A stretch of DNA of 35,097 nucleotides, taken from contig JAABVD010000009.1 of assembly GCA_014529615.1 (NCBI GenBank), positions 1-35,097 of the forward strand, given 5' to 3'. Under the pieces are notes generated by a model, which saw only the letters and a program-made list of their open reading frames with translations, was not told the DNA's origin and did not search any database. The position numbers and the translations under genes were made by a program. The DNA comes from Opitutia bacterium (GTDB lineage: Bacteria; Verrucomicrobiota; Verrucomicrobiia; Opitutales; UBA2995). This document shows positions 1 to 10,019 of the stretch, piece after piece (the stretch's first letter is position 1; every line of letters begins with the position of its first letter).

Positions 1-74
1 AAATAAGTGGCGTTCGGGTCATCCGCCTTCGCCGTGGCAGGGAAGAGGGAAAGTTCGTCAAGATTGCAAGGCAT
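1..74 (-). CDS. possible N-terminal fragment of a CDS running off the window edge (MPCNLDELSLFPATAKADDPNAT...)
   Basis: Open minus-strand frame from ATG at 74-72 to the window edge, with AGGATC just upstream; too short to identify. Confidence 0.2.
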   Translation of the reverse strand, partial: MPCNLDELSLFPATAKADDPNATY

Positions 75-122
75 GATCCTGACAGGGCTTCTGTCGCATT
101 CGCTTGGCAGGGAAAATGCGGG

Positions 123-875
123 TTAGAAGGACACGAATTTGCCCAATTCCTCGGGATCGTGGGTGACCAGCAAGTAGTGTCGGTCCTCCTCCGTCCAATA
201 TGCGGTTGTGGCGTAGGCGGTTTGCTCCAGAACGGGTTTTTCCCTGTGGGGAAGTTCGGGAAAATCCCCGGTATCGACCACGAAAATGTGAGACTCGCTG
301 TTTTTCCCAAAACAGATGACTCCCACCGGTTTACCCTGATATTCAAGGGTCATGCAACCCTTGGCCGGCATTTGGTCCATTCGGTCGGGAAGGTTGATTG
401 GCGCGGGTATGTTCCGTTCCCCGAGATAGGATACCAATTCGGTCCAGTCGCTCGATTTAGCGGCGAACCTGGATGGGCCCTTCAGGGCCTGGTTGGCGAA
501 TTCCTGCAGGACCGGGATGGTTACCGGACCGGGCTCGACCCAGATTCGGCCGGGAATGAGGACCAAGCCAAGGACCAGAGCCATGGAAGCCACTGCTCCC
601 CATACGGAGAACTGTTTCCACCAGGGAAATTCCACCACCTTGTTTTCTCTGACAATGACCTGGGAGAAGATGGTGTCGGCCAGGCCATGGGGCGGTTCTA
701 TTCGGGCCAGCTTGGCGGAAAAGGCTTCATCAAAGGCCTGTTCCATCCGAAACCATTTCTGTAGCCCGGCATCTTTACGCAGCAGGTCGAACGCTTCTTC
801 GAGGTCGGGGTGGGCGGAGGCGCCCTCTCCTTGCCGGAAGGCTTGCAGAATAAATTTTGCCTGATCCTTGGTCAT
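123..875 (-). CDS. putative membrane-anchored anti-sigma factor-like protein
   Basis: 250 aa ORF directly downstream of an ECF sigma gene; one central TM segment (WGAVASMALVLGLVLIPG) between a cytoplasmic N-terminus and a C-terminal domain. Confidence 0.6.
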   Translation of the reverse strand: MTKDQAKFILQAFRQGEGASAHPDLEEAFDLLRKDAGLQKWFRMEQAFDEAFSAKLARIEPPHGLADTIFSQVIVRENKVVEFPWWKQFSVWGAVASMALVLGLVLIPGRIWVEPGPVTIPVLQEFANQALKGPSRFAAKSSDWTELVSYLGERNIPAPINLPDRMDQMPAKGCMTLEYQGKPVGVICFGKNSESHIFVVDTGDFPELPHREKPVLEQTAYATTAYWTEEDRHYLLVTHDPEELGKFVSF

Positions 876-899
876 CTTGGGTTGAGGGTTGGTCAGGTC

Positions 900-1430
900 T
901 CAGGAAAGGGGGACGGTGGTTTTAGTGAGAATTTTTTTCAATTGGGCTTTACCCCTGGACAATCGCGACATGACGGTGCCGATGGGAATGTCGAGTGTCT
1001 TGGCGATTTCTTTGTAAGACAGGTCTTTCAGGTAAAACAAGGCCAGGGGAGCACGGAAGGTCTCGTCGATTTGGCCGAGAGCTTCCACCGCGCTTTTCGC
1101 ATCGAGCCGGTTTACAATCCCAGGTTCGATGGGGGGCAGTTCGTGTTGGATAACCTCGGCGCTGATATGGGGGAAACGGGATGATCTCCGGCGCGTTCCC
1201 AGAAATTCCCTGTAGAGAATGGTAAACAGCCAGGATTTCACCTTGGTCTTGTCCTTGAGAGTGGACCCCTTTTTTGCCCATATGAGGAAGACCTGCTGGG
1301 TGAGGTCGGATGCCTCCTCGACATTGTGGGCCAAGGAATAAGCGAATCGATAAAGGGGCTGGTAGTAGTTGTTCACCAGTTCTTGGAAGTCCAACTCCAG
1401 GTTACTCGGGATGTCAGTTGGAGAATTCAC
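900..1430 (-). CDS. ECF-family RNA polymerase sigma factor
   Basis: 176 aa with sigma-70 region 2 (YRFAYSLAHNVEEASDLTQQVFLIWAKKG) and region 4 (LSYKEIAKTLDIPIGTVMSRLSRGKAQL). Confidence 0.93.
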   Translation of the reverse strand: MNSPTDIPSNLELDFQELVNNYYQPLYRFAYSLAHNVEEASDLTQQVFLIWAKKGSTLKDKTKVKSWLFTILYREFLGTRRRSSRFPHISAEVIQHELPPIEPGIVNRLDAKSAVEALGQIDETFRAPLALFYLKDLSYKEIAKTLDIPIGTVMSRLSRGKAQLKKILTKTTVPLS

Positions 1431-1438
1431 CTTAAAAC

Positions 1439-1918
1439 TTATTCCTTATTTATTCTTTGTCCCCGGGCCGGGAGGAGGGGAAATGGCAGGCCCAAATGCC
1501 TCCACCAGAGAAATCCGGCCAACCCCAGCAGGGACAAGTCGCGGGCCACGTAATAGACATACCTTCCGGTGCTCTCGGCCGAGGCTTGGGAAAAACAACC
1601 GCAAATGATATTCAGGCCTCGCGCCCAAGCCTGAATAAGGGCGATGAGGAAGACGACGAGCAAGGCTGCGACCAGGAACAGGCTTCCCGGGTAGGCCTTC
1701 CGCAACAGGATTCCCAGCCCCGCCAGAACTTCCACCCAGGGAAGATATAGCGCCAGCCAATAGCTCCAGTGGTAGGGAATAATCTGGTAGGTTTCGGTAG
1801 CGGCAAGTAGAGAACCCGGATCCAGGATCTTCAGAATCCCCGCCACCAGAAAGACCCCTCCCAGCGCCATTCGGGCCAGGAACTCAATCCAATTCAACGT
1901 TCCCGGTAATCCAGCCAC
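1439..1918 (-). CDS. MauE/DoxX-like redox-associated membrane protein
   Basis: 159 aa, four hydrophobic segments, CGCF motif typical of the MauE-type family. Confidence 0.8.
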   Translation of the reverse strand: MAGLPGTLNWIEFLARMALGGVFLVAGILKILDPGSLLAATETYQIIPYHWSYWLALYLPWVEVLAGLGILLRKAYPGSLFLVAALLVVFLIALIQAWARGLNIICGCFSQASAESTGRYVYYVARDLSLLGLAGFLWWRHLGLPFPLLPARGQRINKE

Positions 1919-2328
1919 GTTTGCCAGCCTCCCTTCAGTACGTAAACGGAATCGATCCCGAGCGACTCTCTCAAACGAACGGCCACACTTTTACTGGCCG
2001 AGCAATTGCGGTTGTCGCAATAGACCACCAAGGTCGTGTCTCCCGACCATTGCAAAATGAAGGCTTCGAAGAGCCGGTCCCAATCATCTTCGTTCAATAA
2101 GATGGCGTCGCCTATGTGGTCCGCAGCATAAGCTTCTTCAGTTCTGGCATCGATCCAGGTGACCTCGGCCAGGGCCAGGGCATTTTCCAACAGGATTTCT
2201 CCCTCCTCCAGTTCCATGGGGTCTCTTGGGGGCAACTGTGGATGGAGCAACCATGTGGCTCCCATGCCGACCAGACTCAGGGCCAGAATTCCAATCCCCT
2301 GTAAACCGGCTTGCCGAAGAAGTTTCAA
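1894..2328 (-). CDS. rhodanese-like domain protein
   Basis: WIDARTEEAYAADHIGDAI...VVYCDNRNCSASKSVAVRL...VYVLKGGWQTW is a rhodanese fold signature; N-terminal TM. Confidence 0.88.
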   Translation of the reverse strand: MKLLRQAGLQGIGILALSLVGMGATWLLHPQLPPRDPMELEEGEILLENALALAEVTWIDARTEEAYAADHIGDAILLNEDDWDRLFEAFILQWSGDTTLVVYCDNRNCSASKSVAVRLRESLGIDSVYVLKGGWQTWLDYRER

Positions 2329-2339
2329 TGGACCGAAAG

Positions 2340-3248
2340 CTACCGAACGATAGCGTAGATTTTCTTGGTGGATTTCATCGGATTGGGAATGCTGGTCTTC
2401 ACCAGGAAGGTGCCTCGCATTATCCCTTCGATCTCCGAAACATCCGGAGGCCGGATGGTAAGGGAAAACTTTTTTCCTTTTTCCAAAACTTCAAGCTCGT
2501 GATCGAAGCGTTCATTGCTGGAGACGATTTCGAGTACATCCACCTCATACTCCAGATGGGATTCAATAATGGCGGTCCTGGCCTGAACCGGTTGTTCACT
2601 TGCCATGTTCCAAATAATCACCCCCGGGGTTGCCACCAGCGTTTTGGGAATCGTCACTTCCAGAGTCAAAACAATGTCGGGGTTGTCCGCCTGGGTGGTT
2701 TTGACCAGGATGGATTTCACCTGTTTCCCCTCCCGTGAACCATAATCGAAAGTGGCGGAGATCTCACCCGACTCCCCGGGCTCGAATACCCGTTGGTTGG
2801 GCACGGCGGTGGTGCATCCGCAACCGGAGCTGACTTCGAGGATTTCAACCGCTTCCCCCCCCTTGTTGGTAAAGGGAAACTCCACCTTGTATTCCGTTTC
2901 CTCCACCGTGGCCCGATGGCTGATCTTGTTCACCTCAAAGGATAGGGCGGCGCTCACCCCGATGGGAAGCGGGAGGCAGCCGAGGACAAGGGCTAGCCCG
3001 CATATCTTAAAAAATTCGTCGCGAGCGAACGGAGATCGAATGCTGGTGTGGGTTTCGCGCAGATGAGCGGGTGAAGCTGGGTCAGTCCGGCCGTAGCCCT
3101 TGGGCGAAGCCGGGTCGACACCCTGCAAAGTCGCGAATCCGACGAAGTCCGCACCAGTGCCGGCCTTGTCACGCCGTAATACATGAAGGCGGAGATTCCG
3201 GAGCGCAGTAGAAAATTTGTGAGATATGCGGGCTAGGATGGTCTTCAT
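2340..3248 (-). CDS. DUF1573-family exported protein carrying an in-frame 80-codon mobile-element insertion in its signal peptide
   Basis: C-terminal part has the DUF1573 pattern (FTNKGGEAVEILEVSSGCGCTTA...). Residues about 6-85 are encoded by repeat copy A (2993-3236). Confidence 0.88.
   Translation of the reverse strand: MKTILARISHKFSTALRNLRLHVLRRDKAGTGADFVGFATLQGVDPASPKGYGRTDPASPAHLRETHTSIRSPFARDEFFKICGLALVLGCLPLPIGVSAALSFEVNKISHRATVEETEYKVEFPFTNKGGEAVEILEVSSGCGCTTAVPNQRVFEPGESGEISATFDYGSREGKQVKSILVKTTQADNPDIVLTLEVTIPKTLVATPGVIIWNMASEQPVQARTAIIESHLEYEVDVLEIVSSNERFDHELEVLEKGKKFSLTIRPPDVSEIEGIMRGTFLVKTSIPNPMKSTKKIYAIVR
2993..3236 (-). mobile_element. palindromic ORF-bearing element, copy A (CTAG direct repeats at both ends; 240-bp insertion)
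   Basis: CTAG|CCCGCATATCT...(TIR)...AGATATGCGGG|CTAG; internal sequence closely matches copy C. Strand is the direction of the MSHK(F/Y)STALRN frame. Confidence 0.9.
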
Positions 3249-3273
3249 GATGCTTGTCGATTTTCAGTCCGGA

Positions 3274-5223
3274 TCAAAGAATTTGTCGAACCTTTTCCAC
3301 CACACCGGGATCTGCCAGGGTGGTCACGTTGCCCAGGGCGCGTCCCTCGGCAATGTCGCGCAGGAGGCGCCGCATGATTTTGCCGCTGCGGGTCTTGGGC
3401 AAATCGGCTGAAAAGATAATTTTTTCGGGCAGGGCGAATTTTCCTATTTTTTTGGCCACCAGATCGTTCAACTCCATTTTCAAGGCATCGTTCGGCTCAA
3501 TTCCCTCTTTGAGGGTGACGAAGGAAACCAGGCACTGCCCTTTGATTTCGTGTTTTACCCCGATCACGGCCGATTCCGCGGTGGCCGGATGCTCCACGTA
3601 AATGCTTTCCAACTCGGCCGTTCCTATCCTGTGGCCCGATACATTCACTACATCGTCTACGCGTCCCAGTACCCAGAAATAACCGTCCTGGTCCACCTTG
3701 GCCCCGTCTCCCGGAAAGTAATAATCACCGCCCCATTTGCACCAGTAGGTATCGAGGTATCTTTGCGCATCCCCATGAATGCCCCGGGTTATGGACGGCC
3801 AGGGCTTGCGTATGGTAAGCAGTCCTGCTTCGGCCGGCTCTGCCGCTTCCGTTACCACGGCCGCATCGACCCCGAAAAAGGGCAGGGTGGCGCTTCCCGG
3901 CTTGGTGGAGGTGACTCCGGGCAACGGGGTCAGCATGATGCCTCCGGTTTCGGTCTGCCACCAGGTGTCCACGATGGGACATTTCCCGGACCCGATGGTA
4001 TTGTGGTACCACATCCAGGCTTCCGGGTTAATGGGTTCCCCCACCGTTCCCAGCAGACGCAGGGAACTGAGGTCGTGGGCCGTTGGCCACTGGTCTCCCC
4101 ATTTCATGAAGGCCCGTATGGCGGTGGGAGCGGTATAGAAGATGGTGGCGCCGTATTTTTCCACAATCTGCCAGAACCTCCCGTTGTCCGGGAAATTGGG
4201 GGCGCCTTCGTACATGACACAAGTAGCGGCGTTGGCCAGGGGTCCGTAAACCAAATAGCTGTGCCCGGTAATCCACCCGATGTCCGCCGTGCAGAAGTAG
4301 ACATCCTCGGGCTTGAGATCAAAGACGTATTTGGCGGTCAAATAGGTGTAGACCATATAGCCGCCCTGAGTATGGATGATGCCTTTCGGCTTGCCCGTTG
4401 TGCCACTGGTGTAGAGCAGGAACAACCTGTCCTCGCTGTCGAGTTCCTCGGGCGGGCAGTTCATGGACTGATGCTCTACCACGGCGTGGTACCAATGATC
4501 GCGTCCCTCCCGCATGGTCGCGGGCATGGGCTGTTGCGCCGGTCGTTTGACCACCACCACGTTTTCCACGCAATCGACTCCCTCGATGGCTTGGTCGACT
4601 ATGTCCTTCAATCGAAGGATCTTTCCCCGGCGCCAACTGCCGTCCCCCGTAATAACCATCCGGGCCTGGGAATCCAGGATGCGGTCGCGAATGGAATCGG
4701 CCGAAAACCCGGCAAATATTACGGAGTGCACGGCGCCGATTCGGGCGCAGGCCAGGAGGCTGATGGGCAGTTCGGGGATCATGGGCAGGTAAATGGCGAT
4801 GCAATCCCCTTTCCTGATGCCCAGTTCCTTGAGCGCGTTGGCAAATTTGCTCACCTCACGGTGGAGGTCCCAATAGGTGAGCACGCGGCTGTCCCCTGGT
4901 TCACCTTCCCAAATCAAAGCCGCCTTGCTGCGGTTGGGGCCCTTCAAGTGGCGGTCCAGGCAGTTGTAGGAAAGATTGGTTGTGGCGCCGGTGAACCATT
5001 TGAAGAAGGGTTTTTCGGAGTCGTCCAACACCTTGTCCCAGGGCTTGTACCAATGCAGTTCCCGTGCCGCCGCCGCCCAGAATCCTTCCGGGTCGTCCAT
5101 GCTTTTGCGGTACATCTCCCGGTAGGCCCGCATACCGGAAATATGGGCCTTATCCCGAAATTCCCGGCTCGGAGGAAAGGTGCGGTTTTCGTGCAATACT
5201 ACCTTCATTTTCTGCGTATCCAT
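3274..5223 (-). CDS. acs: acetyl-CoA synthetase
   Basis: 649 aa; AMP-binding motif [20 protein letters not shown], and C-terminal [11 protein letters not shown] around the acetylatable Lys. Confidence 0.96.
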   Translation of the reverse strand: MDTQKMKVVLHENRTFPPSREFRDKAHISGMRAYREMYRKSMDDPEGFWAAAARELHWYKPWDKVLDDSEKPFFKWFTGATTNLSYNCLDRHLKGPNRSKAALIWEGEPGDSRVLTYWDLHREVSKFANALKELGIRKGDCIAIYLPMIPELPISLLACARIGAVHSVIFAGFSADSIRDRILDSQARMVITGDGSWRRGKILRLKDIVDQAIEGVDCVENVVVVKRPAQQPMPATMREGRDHWYHAVVEHQSMNCPPEELDSEDRLFLLYTSGTTGKPKGIIHTQGGYMVYTYLTAKYVFDLKPEDVYFCTADIGWITGHSYLVYGPLANAATCVMYEGAPNFPDNGRFWQIVEKYGATIFYTAPTAIRAFMKWGDQWPTAHDLSSLRLLGTVGEPINPEAWMWYHNTIGSGKCPIVDTWWQTETGGIMLTPLPGVTSTKPGSATLPFFGVDAAVVTEAAEPAEAGLLTIRKPWPSITRGIHGDAQRYLDTYWCKWGGDYYFPGDGAKVDQDGYFWVLGRVDDVVNVSGHRIGTAELESIYVEHPATAESAVIGVKHEIKGQCLVSFVTLKEGIEPNDALKMELNDLVAKKIGKFALPEKIIFSADLPKTRSGKIMRRLLRDIAEGRALGNVTTLADPGVVEKVRQIL

Positions 5224-5343
5224 TTTCCTGCAGCCGATGTTAATCCCTGGAAAGGCTCAGACAGGGCATAAGATGGGTTAATACCCGAATCCTGGTCAAT
5301 ATGAGAATTGAGGGGATCCTCCCCCGCGGAGGGCCCGGGGGAA

Positions 5344-5419
<76 letters not shown>

Positions 5420-5533
5420 CCCGTTTTGAAGGATCAAAGTGTGCCATTATTCTGATTTGTAAAGCCAATTGCCCATGGAGAACCATCTCTGGAAGTATAT
5501 CCGGCGGGTGGCTCGGGCGTCCATCCCGTTTCA

Positions 5534-5992
5534 TTGGTTTTTCCCATTGATTCTCCGGTCGGCTTGCCCAAGGTTTCAGCCCTTATGAGTAAGGCGCTGG
5601 AAGAGGGTTGCGAGGTGATGCTCGACTTTGAAAAACTGGCAAAAGTGGCGTCCACCGCTGCCGCCGTGCTGCCAGCCGTAGCTCAGGATGTCGATTCAGG
5701 GGAGGTGCTATTTATCGGTTACGTCAACGAATTGGCTCTGCAAACAGCAATGCGAGAGCGGCTGGCCACCTTCTGGAGCACTTCACGCGACGAATTGTGG
5801 ATCAAGGGTAAGACTTCAGGGGATTATCTGGAGTTGGTGGATGTGCGGGTAAACTGCGAGCAGAATTCTCTCCTCTACCGCGTGCGCTCGAAAGGAGCGG
5901 GGGCCTGCCATACCAAAGGGCCGGATGGAAAGGCGCGATCGGGTTGTTATTACCGTAACCTTCGGGCTGACGGAACCCTGGAATTCTCCTGA
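5534..5992 (+). CDS. hisI: phosphoribosyl-AMP cyclohydrolase
   Basis: GEVLFIGYVNELAL...TFWSTSRDELWIKGKTSGDYL...GAGACHTKGPDGKARSGCYYR. The true start may be an internal Met (MLDFEKL). Confidence 0.92.
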   Translation: MVFPIDSPVGLPKVSALMSKALEEGCEVMLDFEKLAKVASTAAAVLPAVAQDVDSGEVLFIGYVNELALQTAMRERLATFWSTSRDELWIKGKTSGDYLELVDVRVNCEQNSLLYRVRSKGAGACHTKGPDGKARSGCYYRNLRADGTLEFS

Positions 5993-6021
5993 ACCAATCC
6001 CATGCCCCTTTTGGCCCAGTG

Positions 6022-6037
6022 TGTCACAGGTGTGACA
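6022..6037. promoter_or_regulatory. TGTCACA-GG-TGTGACA inverted repeat upstream of groES (possible operator)
   Basis: Perfect 7-bp arms with a 2-bp spacer, about 180 bp upstream of the groES ATG. Confidence 0.35.
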
Positions 6038-6217
6038 GTTTGAGCCATTTATCAGCCTTCCATCGAGGTGGCTGGCCTGTAATATATTTGGCAACCTGTT
6101 GTAATGTAAATGGTTATGTGGTTTTTTCCACAGTGGCACCGGCATTGCTTCACTTGCTATCGCAAAAGTTTCAAATTTACTTCAACAAAAATCAATTCAA
6201 CCAAAATCAGTACGGAA

Positions 6218-6508
6218 ATGAGTCAGATCAAACCTCTTGGAAACCGTGTTCTCCTCAAGAGAATTGAGGAGGATGAACAAGTAAAAGGCGGGATCATTAT
6301 CCCCGACACCGCCAAGGAAAAACCACAGGAAGCCGAAGTGGTAGCGCTAGGCACCGGGAAAAAGGGTGAAGACGGAAGCGACCACGCATTTTCCGTAGCA
6401 GCCGGCGACCGGGTTCTCACCAGCAAATATGGCGGAACTGAAGTCAAGCTCGATGATATCGATTACATCCTCGTGGAGGAGGATGACATCCTCGCCATCG
6501 TCTCTTAA
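6218..6508 (+). CDS. groES: co-chaperonin GroES
   Basis: [47 protein letters not shown]...; start taken at the internal Met (ATG 6218). Confidence 0.96.
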   Translation: MSQIKPLGNRVLLKRIEEDEQVKGGIIIPDTAKEKPQEAEVVALGTGKKGEDGSDHAFSVAAGDRVLTSKYGGTEVKLDDIDYILVEEDDILAIVS

Positions 6509-6519
6509 CCAATCCATAA

Positions 6520-8175
<1,656 letters not shown>

Positions 8176-8198
8176 CCCGGTCATTCCCATATTCTTTG

Positions 8199-8230
8199 AA
8201 AAGGCCCTTTCGTTTGGAAGGGCCTTTTTC
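8199..8230 (+). terminator. Rho-independent terminator after groEL
   Basis: AAAAGGCCCTT-tcgtttgg-AAGGGCCTTTTT: GC-rich stem with flanking A/T runs. Confidence 0.85.
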
Positions 8231-8427
8231 ATATCCCCTGGGCAACGAGTCGATCCTGAAAAAGTCATTCCACACTTCATCCTGATCCTGATCGGAAAAG
8301 GCCAAATCCCGATTTATGAATGATCCGATCAGGATCACGATCACGATCATGATCACGATAGATCTCAACATCTCAGCATCGTATCTGCGCTCATCCAGGT
8401 ATTCTGCGGTTCATATCCCCTGGGCAA
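8228..8427. repeat. spacer flanked by 18-bp direct repeats (TTCATATCCCCTGGGCAA) with an internal inverted repeat and GATCAC-type repeats
   Basis: Direct repeats at 8228-8245 and 8410-8427; 13-bp perfect inverted repeat TGATCCTGATCGG (8283-8295)/CCGATCAGGATCA (8325-8337); GATCACGATCACGATCATGATCACGAT follows. Confidence 0.75.
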
Positions 8428-8434
8428 TCCATTA

Positions 8435-9115
8435 CTATTGCGGGACGGACAAGGATTGGCCGTTGTGCCGGGGGGTGAGCGATAACAGGTAGGGAACGGC
8501 CCGTTTAGCCCACGCCTCGGCATCGGGATAGTGGGATGCCTGGGAACCAAAGCAAATGCGCAGCATATCCGTATCGATAATGCCCGGATTCAAGGGAACA
8601 CAGGCCATTCCGGTGGGCAGTTCCTGAGCCATGGACTTGCTCAGCCCTTCCATGGCCCACTTGGAAGCGCAGTAGGGCGCCACGTGGGGAGAAGTGCCGC
8701 GCCCCCAGCCCGAGCTGAGGTTGACAATTATTCCCGACTGACGTTGCACCATGGCCGGAACGAAGGCCCTGATACAGTGAAAGACCCCTTGGATATTGGT
8801 GTCGAAAAGCTTTTTTACCGCCTCCACCTTCAATTCCCAAAGCGGGAGAGAGGGATTGATGACGGCCGCGTTGTTAATCAAGAGATCGGGAGGGCCGAAC
8901 TGGCTTATGACGTCCTCTGCCCAATTTCCCACCTCGCGAAAGTCGCTCACGTCCACCCGGTCGAATATGTGCTCGGGGAATTGTCGAGCCAGGTTTATGA
9001 GATCCCGCTTTGAGCGACCGCAGCCGAACACCTGATTGCCGCGTTTTACAAAACCTTCCGCCAGGGCCCGGCCGAGCCCCCGTGTCACCCCTGTCACCAC
9101 GATTTTCTTACTCAT
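8435..9115 (-). CDS. SDR-family NAD(P)-dependent oxidoreductase
   Basis: TGVTRGLGRALAEGF, LINNAAV, NLSSGWGRGTSPHVAPYCASKWA (YxxxK). Confidence 0.9.
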   Translation of the reverse strand: MSKKIVVTGVTRGLGRALAEGFVKRGNQVFGCGRSKRDLINLARQFPEHIFDRVDVSDFREVGNWAEDVISQFGPPDLLINNAAVINPSLPLWELKVEAVKKLFDTNIQGVFHCIRAFVPAMVQRQSGIIVNLSSGWGRGTSPHVAPYCASKWAMEGLSKSMAQELPTGMACVPLNPGIIDTDMLRICFGSQASHYPDAEAWAKRAVPYLLSLTPRHNGQSLSVPQ

Positions 9116-9212
9116 GGAGCTGAGTTTAGAGATAGCTGCGCGGCATGGATAGTTTAAACCGGTTTGAAGTGGAATTTAGTCAGTTGGGCCTTGTGCAGAA
9201 TGCGGTTTTCCC

Positions 9213-10013
9213 ATGGCATTCAGGGCAATGGAAATCTGTTTTTTGGGTACGGGAACTTCCCAAGGTGTTCCCATGATCGGCTGTGAATGTGAAACTTGCC
9301 GAAGTGCAAATCCCAAAAACAAACGGGGCCGCACTTCCATTCACGTCAAGGCGGGTGGTTATGGTCTGCAGGTGGACGCGGCGCCTGAATTTCGCCTGCA
9401 ATGCATTGAAAATGATATCGATCGCATCGACTGGGTCGTCCTTACCCATGGACATGCCGACCACATTGCCGGGATGGACGACCTGCGGAGATTTGTCGAT
9501 TTTCGCCAGGGAGAAGGGCTGCCCGTTTACGGTTCCCGGCCCACTTTGGAACGATTGAGGCAAATGTACCCCTACGCGGTGCGGGACCGTCCCGAATTTC
9601 CCGGTTATCCAGCCTTTGTGCCCCATGCGGTGCGGGCTCCACAAACCTTGGAGTTTCCCTGGGGGACCCTCCACACCACAAATTTACCCCATGGACGGTT
9701 CGAGGTCCTGGGACTTGTTTTTACGGAAAGGGAAAGCGGTAAAAAATTTACCTACTACACGGATTGCAAAACGGTCAAGGCATCGCAACGCGCTTTGGCC
9801 GCGGGGTCCGATGTCGTCGTGCTGGATGGGTTGCGCGACCGACCTCACCCCACCCACATGACCATTGGCGAGGCCGTTGATGTGGCTGCCTCGATAGGCG
9901 CTGCCCAGACCTATCTCATTCACATGGCCCATCTCGTGGAACACGACCGGGTCGACAGAGGACTCCCCTCCGGGGTCAATCTCGCCTATGACGGGCTGCG
10001 CCTGGTCCTTTGA
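9213..10013 (+). CDS. MBL-fold metallo-hydrolase (PhnP-like)
   Basis: FLGTGTSQGVPMIGCECETC, LTHGHADHIAGMDDLR; possible start at ATG 9228. Confidence 0.87.
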   Translation: MAFRAMEICFLGTGTSQGVPMIGCECETCRSANPKNKRGRTSIHVKAGGYGLQVDAAPEFRLQCIENDIDRIDWVVLTHGHADHIAGMDDLRRFVDFRQGEGLPVYGSRPTLERLRQMYPYAVRDRPEFPGYPAFVPHAVRAPQTLEFPWGTLHTTNLPHGRFEVLGLVFTERESGKKFTYYTDCKTVKASQRALAAGSDVVVLDGLRDRPHPTHMTIGEAVDVAASIGAAQTYLIHMAHLVEHDRVDRGLPSGVNLAYDGLRLVL

Positions 10014-10019
10014 GGGAGT

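Noticed and set aside
3550-5271. 573 aa plus-strand ORF opposite acs
   Set aside because: Antisense to a well-supported acs gene; composition typical of GC-rich shadow ORFs and no recognisable domain.
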